Of a stretch of 20,912 bases of DNA, positions 1-8,090 are shown piece by piece. Within the stretch, counting starts at the first letter, position 1. Each line of letters opens with the position of its first letter. The notes below the pieces were generated by a model. It saw only the letters and a program-made list of their open reading frames with translations. It made no database searches and had not been told where the DNA came from. Origin of the DNA: Thamnocephalis sphaerospora (lineage: Eukaryota > Zoopagomycota > Zoopagomycetes > Zoopagales > Sigmoideomycetaceae). Location of the stretch: NCBI GenBank assembly GCA_003614735.1, contig KZ992687.1:1-20912 (forward strand). The letters are read 5' to 3'. The position numbers were made by a program, and so were the translations under genes.

Positions 1-2511
1 ATTTGCCTCGTGCTGATTTTGCCCATACTATAGATGACGAATACTTACAAAGCCAAGGACTACTTGGACTGATGCTGTACAATGACAAGGAATGCTGTGC
101 AGCGGTTCCATGCACGCCTTGGGTATTTGGGCTTTTCTGGAAACCAAGTTGCATGCTTGTCTGACACTCGACCACTGCCAGTGCACAGAATCCGCGTTGC
201 TCGAGGATGCCTTGCAGCCACCGTGCCAAAGTAAGCGACAATAACCTTTTCGCTGCCTTTAGCAGTGCAATCGATCATAATACTGACAAACTCGTCTTTC
301 AAGGCAGGTTCCTTGGAATGGGTACAGCATTTTTTATTAGTAGAATCGGACCATATCCGATGGGTACAACACGTTGTGCTTTTGGATTGAGGGTACGCTT
401 ACCTTTACTATATAGAGAAGGCACCACTGTATTGGTGCATCTTTGTTGTTATCCCTTTCCATTTTACCCGCTGATTAGTTTGCATTTCGTTTTGAACTCT
501 AGCAGGTTGCCACGTCGGCCTATCAGCAGGCTACAGCGGTGTAGTGGTGTGGTAGTGAGCCACATATGTCGAGCTGCCGCGCGTGTACATTGGCGGTGAT
601 CTGATGAGCACGCCAGAGCTCACTTGAAGCGACAACGTCATTGCGTGATTTAGCGCCCGACCAAGGAACATAGTGACTGGAACGCGCCAGTCCTTGACCG
701 ATCAGCGTACGGGTGGGAGCACGGGAATGCCCGTGGTTGCAGCGACGCAACACAGCGGCTGGGCACGCAAATGGTCGATGCATGGGTGGACCGACTGGTT
801 GGCGGTAGAGCTGAGCAAGGCCACCGCCACATTGCGCCTACCACTCATCGTGGATAGACAGCACAGTATCAGTGAATCAGGGGTGGCACCAGAGCAAGCG
901 ACTGGCTGGGTCAAGGATCCGCGTTGTCCCTTGGACTGCGACCTGCACTTACACCAGCCCTTTGTTCAAGCACCGCGACCTGCCTTTGCGCTGACGAACC
1001 GGATGATTTCCTGCGCACAGCAGGTAGGCCGGCGACCGGCCAACGCCGATCAACACGGAGTTTTGAACACTGGGGTTTTGTAGCTTTGCCTTCTGCTCTG
1101 ACCTACCGCGCCCCAGCTCCCTCGACGACTCTTAGGGATCCAAAAGGTCGCTTTGGCTTGAAGTAAGGGTGAAATTCAAAAACTAGCATGTCAATGGTCA
1201 ATCTGGTGCACGGTACATGCCAATTGCCGATCTGGCCATGTCTGCACCGTCTTCTGCTTATATCATAGCACGTCGACGGGTCATCCGGATGACTACGCCA
1301 CAGAGGCTGCCGGAGTACTGTTACGTTGCTGGCTAGTCTAAACGTCCTTCATTTCCACTACACAGGCTATGGTCACTCGGCTTATTGGGGATCATCAGGC
1401 GATGGTGGCACCGATATGTAAGCTGAGAATAGGCCACAGCGGCGAAACAGGGTATCTATCTAGTCAATGGCCGGCCGGTATCGTCATTGGCTACACGGTA
1501 GGGCTCGACCGTTGCAGCAACAACCCTAACAGTTAATGCGCGTGCCAACTCCGAGAAACCGCACCACTCAGGAACGACATGCAATTAGCTTAACGTACCG
1601 CACAAACAGCGTTGCACACGTTGTTGCTATAAGGCGTGTGTGCTTTGCACGCGCTATCTTCATCAGGTAATTCCTCGGCAGTCGCAACATTCGCCGTGTA
1701 CCAGTACTGATCCTTGCGTTTGCCAACCTCACACCATTTACGCCACCGTTGATCACACGCGTTCATGCAACGCTGAGGATTCGACAGGTCTAGCCGCAGC
1801 TTTTTGTGTACATATCTGCTCTTGGGTTAATCTAGATGTGTAGTGTGAGGTCAAGTCAACGCCACAGGCCAAGATCCTTTATTTGCACTCGCACAACGTC
1901 TACCTATAGCTTCTATTCACGTGGAGGACGACTACACTCTAGAGCGCTATCTGCGCTAGACATTGCGCGATGCGTCACCTTTGTCTTTGAGAAACCAGCG
2001 AATAGTTTCTCCTCTGGTTGGCGCTGCAAAGCATTCGCGCCTTGTAAATCACTGTACAACTAGCGAGGCTAGTGAGCAATTGGTGCGGCCTCAACAGATG
2101 TCAGATTTCCTTTTATGTCCTTACCTGCGACGGCAATACTTACGAAAGCTCGTCCTACAGATCCAGGCGCTTGGCAGCGGTGTCTGCGAATGATCGCGCC
2201 GAACGGACGCTGCAGGAAAGCAGGGCATTTCCCTGCGCCTCGCCCCGTCTCGCTCAACGTTGCTGCTCACATAAATACGCCGCTGCGTCCAAACGTACTT
2301 GTAAGCATCCTCACCACTCTCCGCGTTCTGTCGAGATCGACTGCGCACTGTTATCTACACCTCCCGGACATTGCGCCTAGCAGCAATTTTTGTGTTCGGT
2401 CTCCGCCACCACTGCTCATACTTCTAATTTCGCTTGTTTTTTTTGAGATATACACAGCACTTCTGGGTTACCTCTTGTTATTAACACCTTGCTTGTGCTT
2501 TTCTAAGAAAT
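1..2511. other. Gene-poor leader region, no supportable gene
   Basis: No reading frame here combines a plausible start, family motif and splice pattern. The longest open stretches are about 60-136 codons with irregular composition. A plus-strand frame is open from the left edge (base 3) to a TGA at 162-164, about 53 residues with several Cys and Trp. It could be the tail of a gene outside the window, but open runs of this length are common by chance. A minus-strand frame at 302-60 is similarly unremarkable. No tRNA, rRNA or terminal repeats were seen. The last few hundred bases presumably contain the promoter and 5' UTR of the gene at 2512; an AT-rich CATAAATA lies near 2270-2277. Confidence 0.5.
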
Positions 2512-4173
2512 ATGCAGCTGAAGCGCCAGCTTTGGCTGGCCGGAGCGCTTTTAATGGTAGTCGCCGCTGGCGCTACCATAGCGCGTCCGGTCACCGGACC
2601 ACCGGGTGGTTCTTCGACCGCATTATCAACAGCGGTGCAGACCAGCACATCCTCATCGACTGGAACATCATCGCGTGGCAGCGGCACAACGACCCGCACG
2701 ACGACTCGCACGACCGGTACGTCGTCGCATGGCAGCGGCACAACGACCCGCACGACTGGCACGTCGTCCACTGGCACAACCTCTTCAGCCACCACAACTT
2801 CGTCGACTGACACGACCTCGTCAACTGACACGGCTTCGTCGACTGGCACGACCTCGACTACTACGGCCTCGTCGACTGACACGACCTCGTCAACTGACAC
2901 GGCTTCGTCGACTGGCACGACCTCGACTACTACGGCCTCGTCGACTGGCACGACCTCGTCGACCTACACGGCCTCATCAACTGACGCGACTTCGACTACT
3001 ACGGCCTCATCAACTGACACGGCCTCGTCAACTGGCACGGCCTCGTCAACCGGCACGGCTTCGTCTACTGGCACGACGTCGTCAACTGGCACGGCCTCGT
3101 CAACTGACACGGCTTCGTCGACTGGCACGACCTCGACTACTACGGCCTCATCAACTGACGCGACCTCGACTACTACGGCCTCATCTACTGGCACGGCCTC
3201 GTCAACTGGCACGACCTCGTCGACTGGTACAATCTCATCTACCGGCACATCGTCGTCTCATGGCAGCAGTTCGTCGACCCGCACGACTGGCACATCGTCG
3301 TCGCACGGCAGCAGTTCGTCGACCCGCACGACCGGCACATCGTCGTCTCATGGCAGCAGTTCGTCGACCCGCACGACCGGCACATCGTCGTCTCATGGCA
3401 GCAGCACCTCGACCCGCACTACGTCGTCGCATGGCGGCACTTCTACCGGTCATGGCAGCAGCACGTCGACCCGCACTACGTCGTCGCACGGCAGTAGCTC
3501 GACCGGTCACGGCAGCTCGTCGACCCGCACGACATCGTCGCACGGCAGCACGTCGACTCATGGCGGCACGTCAACTTCGTCTACGCAATCTACCTCTACT
3601 TCGCTCCCATACACTAATACCCTGCCGCCAGCACCAGCGACAAACACCCGCCCGTACACACCAGTACCACCGCCAGCGCCGACGACAAACACCCGCCCGT
3701 ACACACCAGTGCCGCCGCCAGCGCCAACGGCGGCTACTCGTCCGTACACACCAGTACCATCGCCAGCACCGACGACGACTACTCGTCCGTACACACCAGT
3801 GCCGCCACCAGCACCGACAATGGCTACTCGTCCGTACACACCAGTGCCGCCGCCAGCGCCAACGGCGGCTACTCGCCCGTACACACCAGTACCACCGCCA
3901 GCACCGACGACGACTACTCGTCCGTACACACCAGTGCCGCCGCCAGCACCACGCCCCTATGTACTACATACGACCGTCAAATCGTATGGTCAAGTGCAGC
4001 CAAAGCCGGTACCATACCGGCCACATTCTGTACCGCGCCCCGCCACCCGCCCGACCTACCGTCCAGCTTATCGCCCGACCCGTCGCCCGGTCCGTCGTCC
4101 ATATCGCCCAGTCAAGGCCAAGTCAACCAGGCGGCAGCGACGGCCCCAGGGCTCGCAGCGCCGTCGCACCTAA
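2512..4173 (+). CDS. Secreted Ser/Thr-rich mucin/extensin-like repeat protein with Arg-rich tail (553 aa)
   Basis: Single exon starting at the first ATG. Residues 1-25 form a signal peptide (basic KR near the start, a Leu/Ala/Val core, likely cleavage after ATIA before RPVTG). The rest is low complexity in four blocks. First comes a Thr/Ser region built from 6-aa units such as ASSTGT and TSSTDT (about 90-244). Next is a 15-aa unit GTSSSHGSSSSTRTT in four copies, followed by looser SHG/GHG repeats (245-360). Then come seven RPYTPVPPPAP-type units at 15-aa spacing (380-480). The end is a strongly basic tail rich in RP, YRP and RR pairs. I see no cysteine and no hydrophobic C-terminal segment, so a GPI anchor is unlikely. 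Dense Ser/Thr suggests heavy O-glycosylation, and the basic tail could bind acidic wall polymers (inference). It is the first of three similar genes on this strand. The family is not recognised; a wall or surface structural role is inferred from composition only. Confidence 0.8.
   Translation: MQLKRQLWLAGALLMVVAAGATIARPVTGPPGGSSTALSTAVQTSTSSSTGTSSRGSGTTTRTTTRTTGTSSHGSGTTTRTTGTSSTGTTSSATTTSSTDTTSSTDTASSTGTTSTTTASSTDTTSSTDTASSTGTTSTTTASSTGTTSSTYTASSTDATSTTTASSTDTASSTGTASSTGTASSTGTTSSTGTASSTDTASSTGTTSTTTASSTDATSTTTASSTGTASSTGTTSSTGTISSTGTSSSHGSSSSTRTTGTSSSHGSSSSTRTTGTSSSHGSSSSTRTTGTSSSHGSSTSTRTTSSHGGTSTGHGSSTSTRTTSSHGSSSTGHGSSSTRTTSSHGSTSTHGGTSTSSTQSTSTSLPYTNTLPPAPATNTRPYTPVPPPAPTTNTRPYTPVPPPAPTAATRPYTPVPSPAPTTTTRPYTPVPPPAPTMATRPYTPVPPPAPTAATRPYTPVPPPAPTTTTRPYTPVPPPAPRPYVLHTTVKSYGQVQPKPVPYRPHSVPRPATRPTYRPAYRPTRRPVRRPYRPVKAKSTRRQRRPQGSQRRRT
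2801..2938 (+). repeat. Exact 69-bp tandem duplication inside the Ser/Thr repeat
   Basis: Bases 2801-2869 are repeated base for base at 2870-2938. A third copy begins at 2939 but diverges after about nine bases. The unit is 23 codons, so the frame is kept, and it is built from 18-nt (6-aa) subunits plus one 15-nt variant. Perfect identity implies recent expansion, or gene conversion, by slippage or unequal exchange. Confidence 0.85.
3244..3423 (+). repeat. Four tandem 45-bp units (15-aa Ser/His/Gly/Arg repeat)
   Basis: Four in-frame units encode GTSSSHGSSSSTRTT, with a Thr-for-Ser change in the last copy. Differences between copies are mostly third-base changes. Degenerate SSHG/TGHG derivatives continue to about 3580. 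Confidence 0.85.
3649..3951 (+). repeat. Seven tandem 45-bp units (RPYTPVPPPAP, extensin-like)
   Basis: Seven in-frame units start with CGC/CGT for Arg at 45-base spacing; the seventh is cut to 11 codons. A degenerate copy precedes them. The variable four-residue linker alternates TTNT, TAAT, TTTT, TMAT, TAAT, TTTT, which suggests multi-unit duplication. Pro-rich units with Tyr resemble plant extensin-type sequences in composition; this is an analogy, not homology. Confidence 0.85.
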
Positions 4174-4243
4174 GTTGTCGGCGAGGTTGCCGTAGCACAG
4201 CCGATCCGGATATAATTGTCCGGATGATCGCTTGCACGCGATA

Positions 4244-4249
4244 AATAAA
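4244..4249 (+). terminator. Putative polyadenylation signal AATAAA
   Basis: The hexamer AATAAA lies 70 bases after the stop codon of the gene at 2512-4173, a usual position for a 3'-end signal. Fungal poly(A) signals are loose, so this is only suggestive. Confidence 0.4.
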
Positions 4250-4774
4250 CACGCCTCTTGTGCGCTGTTCACACCCACAGTCTATACATGTCCTTGCACA
4301 CCATGCTAGATACTGGGCCATCCGCCTAGCAGAGAGCTGAGCTAGCGTAATGTACAAGAGGACAATGCTTTATTTCGTCTATCTTTACCGCCTGTTATGG
4401 CGCCATAGCTACAAGAATAGCGTGTTGGCGTAATCGTTGGCACTGCCATTTTTGCAAACCAGTGGCCACGTCTTTGCTCGTGTAACGCTGGGTTGTGCCC
4501 TGTACACGGCCTCCCTGTTGCCCATCATATTCTCATGGTCGTATTTGAGGAGCAGGCCATGTCTTGTTTGCGACGGGTTACTCGCCTGCACCCATTACAT
4601 CATGGTCGGCAAACAAAGTCGCCCTTTGCTGAAAGTAACGCCGGTCTATTCGCCCAAAGCGCCACTTTTATCGCCATCAGTGTAAAAATAGACGCGTGTG
4701 CTACCACCGCAGTCCAATCGACGTCGTCTAGTTCAGCTGCCAATATCGCCACTCTTTGCTCGCCCAAGCACAAG

Positions 4775-4781
4775 TATAAAA
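4775..4781 (+). promoter_or_regulatory. Putative TATA box for the second repeat-protein gene
   Basis: TATAAAA lies 156 bases upstream of the ATG at 4937, in otherwise GC-neutral sequence. It fits a TATA-driven, strongly expressed structural-protein gene; the transcription start was not determined. Confidence 0.45.
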
Positions 4782-4936
4782 TTGCGCACTAGACGCCTGC
4801 TGCTGTCGTCGGTACCTGTCCGCACTGCATCTTCTCGTCTGCATTCCAAATCCCTTACCGCATAGCACTACATCATTCCTTGCACATACTTGTCTTTTTG
4901 CATTTACCATTTTCGGTCACCCTCAGCACTTACAGC

Positions 4937-6673
4937 ATGCAGCCGCTGAAGCACTTCTTGCTGGCTGCCGCCATGGTAGCCTCGGGCGCACTGTACATCA
5001 ATGCCCTGCCGACTGGTGCTAAAGAGACCGAGCCGGCAGCATTTGTTGATACGCCCGACTACACGCCGCCAAAGCTGGACTACCTTGTTGCGCCAGCTAG
5101 TGGCACGCCGATTCCGCTGCCCTCGCCGGTTTCGCCAGGTGCTGGTGGCACGCCGGATCCACTACCCAGCAACACGGCCGCGCCAGTGCCGCCTCCAAGT
5201 CCGGTGGACCCACCGACCTATGCGACATCGTCTCCGACATATACATCCTCGGGATCAACGTCGTACAGCTCGTCTTCGTATAGCTCGTCCTCGTCTTATG
5301 GCTCATCTTCGTCGTATAGTTCTTCGTCGTATAGCTCAACTCGTACTTACTCTGAGCTGCCGACCTCAACGTCGACCAGCTCGGCGTACACCTCGTCGCC
5401 GACATACACGTCGACCAGCTCGTCGTACAACTCGTCCTCGTCGTACCCATCAGCCACCTCGTCGCAGACCTCGTCTCCGTGTACCACGCCGGTCTACACG
5501 CCAACGTCGTCCCCGTGCATCAACAGCACTTCGACCTACGTTCCGCCGACACCTGCCTATCCGCCGACACCATCTTACCCGTCGACTCCTGCCTATCCGC
5601 CAGTCCCGGCGTATCCGCAGGTTCCTGCTTACCCGCAGACTCCTGCCTACCCGTCGGCACCTGATCCGTATACGCCAGCACCAGCTCCGCAGCCGGCAGG
5701 TAACAAGGACCATTACGGCGACGACGACGACGACGACTGTGACGATGACGATGATGAGTATGTGAAGTGCTATGACGATGACGACGACTATTATCGCCAC
5801 GGTCATGGCTTTGTGAACATTCCAAAGACCAAAGAGTGGTATCACTACGGTAACGGTACCTACAACTTTGGCAATGGCACCTGGGTGAACTGCACCAATG
5901 TCACATACATCAACGGCACTGCATCCTACCCGCCTGTCTACGGCAACAGCTGCAACTGCGTCGTCGCTCTGCCGACCCGCCCTACGTCGCCGCCCTATCG
6001 CAAATGCCAACCGACCGTTCCTGTTCCGTGGACTCCAGTGTATCCTGCTCCGGCGCCCGCTTACTCGAGCTCGACGCCCACGTACTCGACTTCGACGCCT
6101 ACCTACTCGGTTAGCCCGACGAGTACCTATGCGACCTCGACGCCCACGTACTCGATAAGTCCGACGAACACCTACACGACTTCGCCCACATACTCGGTCA
6201 ACTCGACGACCCCTTGCTCGACCTCGCCAACGCCCACGTACTCGGTCAGCCCGACGAGCACCTACACAACCTCGACGCCCACCTACTCGGTCAACTCGAC
6301 GACTCCTTGCTCGACCTCGACGCCTACCTATTCGGTTAGCCCAACGAGCACCTACACGACTGAGACGCCCACCTACTCGGTCAACTCGACGACTCCTTGC
6401 TTGACCTCGACGCCTACCTACTCAGTTAGCCCAACAAGCACCTACACAACCTCGACGCCCACGTACTCGGTTAGCCCGACGAGCACCTACACAACCTCGA
6501 CGCCCACGTACTCGGTTAGTCCGACGAGCACATACACAGCTCCAGCGCCCACCTACCCGGCCGAGACGACGCCTGCCTACCCAGCTCCGTCCACGTCTGC
6601 TTACCCGGCTGCAACCAGCAGCGCCGATGCCGCGTACACCCCCGTACCGGCGCCTCAACCAGCAGTGTATTAG
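4937..6673 (+). CDS. Secreted Tyr/Ser/Thr/Pro-rich repeat protein with poly-Asp block and sequon cluster (578 aa)
   Basis: Single exon. The frame is open slightly upstream, but the first ATG at 4937 begins a clear signal peptide (Lys-5, then an Ala/Leu/Met core, likely cleavage after YINA before LPTG). Then follow a Pro-rich stretch, a Ser/Tyr block (SSSSY runs, about 110-160), six 6-aa units of P-x-x-P-[AS]-Y (203-238), and an acidic block (D262-D267, C268, D269-D273, E274, then D280-D284). Next is a compact non-repetitive segment (292-375) with five N-glycosylation sequons at N306, N313, N318, N321 and N326, and several Cys. Ten 15-aa repeats (386-535) and a tail ending near AYTPVPAPQP complete it. 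The YTP-V/A-P-x-P motif echoes the RPYTPVP units of the upstream gene, suggesting shared origin or function. There is no GPI-like tail. Wall/surface glycoprotein is the best inference; Ca2+ or mineral binding by the Asp block is possible but unproven. Confidence 0.8.
   Translation: MQPLKHFLLAAAMVASGALYINALPTGAKETEPAAFVDTPDYTPPKLDYLVAPASGTPIPLPSPVSPGAGGTPDPLPSNTAAPVPPPSPVDPPTYATSSPTYTSSGSTSYSSSSYSSSSSYGSSSSYSSSSYSSTRTYSELPTSTSTSSAYTSSPTYTSTSSSYNSSSSYPSATSSQTSSPCTTPVYTPTSSPCINSTSTYVPPTPAYPPTPSYPSTPAYPPVPAYPQVPAYPQTPAYPSAPDPYTPAPAPQPAGNKDHYGDDDDDDCDDDDDEYVKCYDDDDDYYRHGHGFVNIPKTKEWYHYGNGTYNFGNGTWVNCTNVTYINGTASYPPVYGNSCNCVVALPTRPTSPPYRKCQPTVPVPWTPVYPAPAPAYSSSTPTYSTSTPTYSVSPTSTYATSTPTYSISPTNTYTTSPTYSVNSTTPCSTSPTPTYSVSPTSTYTTSTPTYSVNSTTPCSTSTPTYSVSPTSTYTTETPTYSVNSTTPCLTSTPTYSVSPTSTYTTSTPTYSVSPTSTYTTSTPTYSVSPTSTYTAPAPTYPAETTPAYPAPSTSAYPAATSSADAAYTPVPAPQPAVY
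5543..5650 (+). repeat. Six tandem 18-bp units (P-x-x-P-A/S-Y)
   Basis: Six in-frame hexapeptides, PPTPAY, PPTPSY, PSTPAY, PPVPAY, PQVPAY and PQTPAY, run directly into PSAPDPY. The 18-nt unit matches the subunit length of the Ser/Thr block in the neighbouring gene, although the sequence differs. Confidence 0.8.
6092..6541 (+). repeat. Ten tandem ~45-bp units of two alternating kinds
   Basis: Exactly 450 bases (150 codons) contain ten units; one is 14 and one 16 residues, the rest 15. Seven are type A (STPTYSVSPTSTYTT) and three are type B (STPTYSVNSTTPCST). Type B copies each carry one NST sequon and one Cys and sit between type A copies, so A-B pairs form a 30-aa higher-order unit. The last three units are near-identical type A copies. 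Confidence 0.85.
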
Positions 6674-8090
6674 GCCATGTTTGGCACACTGCTCATCATG
6701 CGCGCGCCTGTGACAAATGTTGGCCATCTGCTTTGTGTTTGTGATATGCCAATATAGCTCATATTGCCAAATAATCTTGCAACACGATTATCGGTTTTAT
6801 TCCCTCGTGGACCACACTACCAGATGCTACAGTGTATAAACGAGACGGCTTTCCAGCTTCACTCTCTCAGGCAGACATCGGGCTGAGCCGTCACGTCTGA
6901 ATACCCTCGCTGATCTCGCTCTTGCGCGCCAGAAATCAAAGACTGAACCTGAGACCATGCAATATGTATCGACACCAAACTGTGATGGCCCTTGTCGAAT
7001 CTGGTTGGCATCTACAGTTGCTTTTGTATCCCACTCTGCGGAATAGCACATTGGCCAACGAGTACTGGCGGCATCTACATCTTGAGCCTGACTGCAAATT
7101 GTTCTTATTGCTGCTTCGCTGCGCCTGTTGAAATCGAGTAGACGTGCTCGCATACCGTCGTGTTACCTGTGTATTTTTAGCCACGACTTGCCAACCCTGG
7201 CATGTTGTGTTCCACCCTGCTGTTCTCGCCTGCGTATCGCTTTCTATCCATCGACACGTCATTGCGCAAGTTGGCGCAGAGATAGAGGTCGCCGTACCGT
7301 GACGCACACGACGCTACAGTATCACAGGCTGGCGCGTGCGTCGTCGCAGGCGTGAACTCTGTCAGGTCGCGATGCATGGCAGTGGTTAAGCGCTAATGTC
7401 CAGTCATCCATGTGCTTTGTTTGCCAGCCATAGGCATCGATAATGGTGCTATTGCCAGGCCTTGACTACTTTGCATGCACGGCTACCTTGATCGTGTCTA
7501 TCCGTAGCATCAAATCCGTATTGGCTGGTAGCTGTATGCATCTAGCTGTGCATCATCATCTACAAATAGGCTCATCTTACGTTAGCATCAGCATGACCAG
7601 ACTGCGATAGCGCATCAAAATGCAAGCACGGCCAGGCCATGGCGTAGATCTTCCTGTGAGTGGTGCTGGCGTAACCGTGCTAGACAGTATCTTGCGTTTG
7701 CTTTGCTTAGCATGGATGACTTGCTCTGCAAAGGCGTCATTGCGCCAATCATTTTATAGTTGGCAGATTGGCACGCCAATCCGATGGTGTCAGCTGGCGT
7801 GATTTATCTGTCGTGTTGGCTACAAAGGCGCGCGCATCTACTTGGCCAGCATCTCCTCGTCACATACGCTTCACTCGCATCCATCTATACTGCGTTACTC
7901 TACGCATTCCAAGCATTCCTCTAGCATTCCACTGCACGCGTGGCCACCTATCGTCCTGGGCCTTTATCGCTGCGTGGACGTACATCTCCAGCATCAGCAT
8001 CAGTACTAGCACTGCCGCATCCAGCAGCAATACATAGGCCTACGTTTTGATTGTATCCACCCATCTCGTTCATTCGCAGCACGAGCTGAC
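6674..8090. other. 1.4-kb intergenic region upstream of the PLA2-like gene
   Basis: No gene is supported. Open frames are at most about 120 codons, mostly minus strand, with no family motif. The right end carries three close GCATTCC elements (7904-7930) and a short presumed 5' UTR. No tRNA or transposon ends were recognised. Confidence 0.45.
7904..7930. promoter_or_regulatory. Three clustered GCATTCC elements upstream of the PLA2-like gene
   Basis: GCATTCC occurs at 7904-7910, 7913-7919 and 7924-7930, about 160-190 bases upstream of the ATG at 8091. CATTCY is the known recognition sequence of TEA/ATTS-domain regulators (fungal AbaA/Tec1). CATTCC also occurs twice upstream of the gene at 4937. 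A regulatory role is inferred from clustering only. Confidence 0.3.

Larger units (their letters stand above)
4174..4936. other. Intergenic region between the first two repeat-protein genes
   Basis: No gene is supported. The left part should hold the 3' UTR of the upstream gene (poly(A)-like hexamer at 4244-4249). A short inverted repeat, ATCCGGA at 4204-4210 and TCCGGAT at 4219-4225, could form a small hairpin. The right part carries the likely promoter of the gene at 4937, with a TATA-like box at 4775-4781 and CATTCC elements at 4842-4847 and 4874-4879. Confidence 0.5.

Noticed and set aside
60-302. 80-codon minus-strand frame as a transposase or RNase H remnant
   Set aside because: A faint resemblance only (DEFVSIMIDCTAK); starts at TTG, with no catalytic residues, flanking repeats or terminal inverted repeats to support it.
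1519-1535. AACCCTAAC as a telomere-like repeat
   Set aside because: A single copy in unique sequence, with no tandem array.
2481-3929. Several minus-strand frames (VDEAV and VGAGGGTGVYG type repeats) opposite the first repeat-protein gene
   Set aside because: They are antisense shadows of the repeats, cut into pieces, and have no independent start context or continuous domain.
2606-4195. 529-codon plus-strand frame rich in Arg/Leu/Pro overlapping the first repeat-protein gene
   Set aside because: It is the +1 frame of the tandem repeats and stays open because the unit lengths are multiples of three. It has no signal peptide or motif, and the other frame has both signal peptide and ordered repeats.
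5001-6010. Arg-rich plus-strand frame and Val/Ile-rich minus-strand frame within the second repeat-protein gene
   Set aside because: Composition is fully explained by frame-shifted Ser/Thr/Asp codons; the Val/Ile stretch is the antisense of the poly-Asp block.
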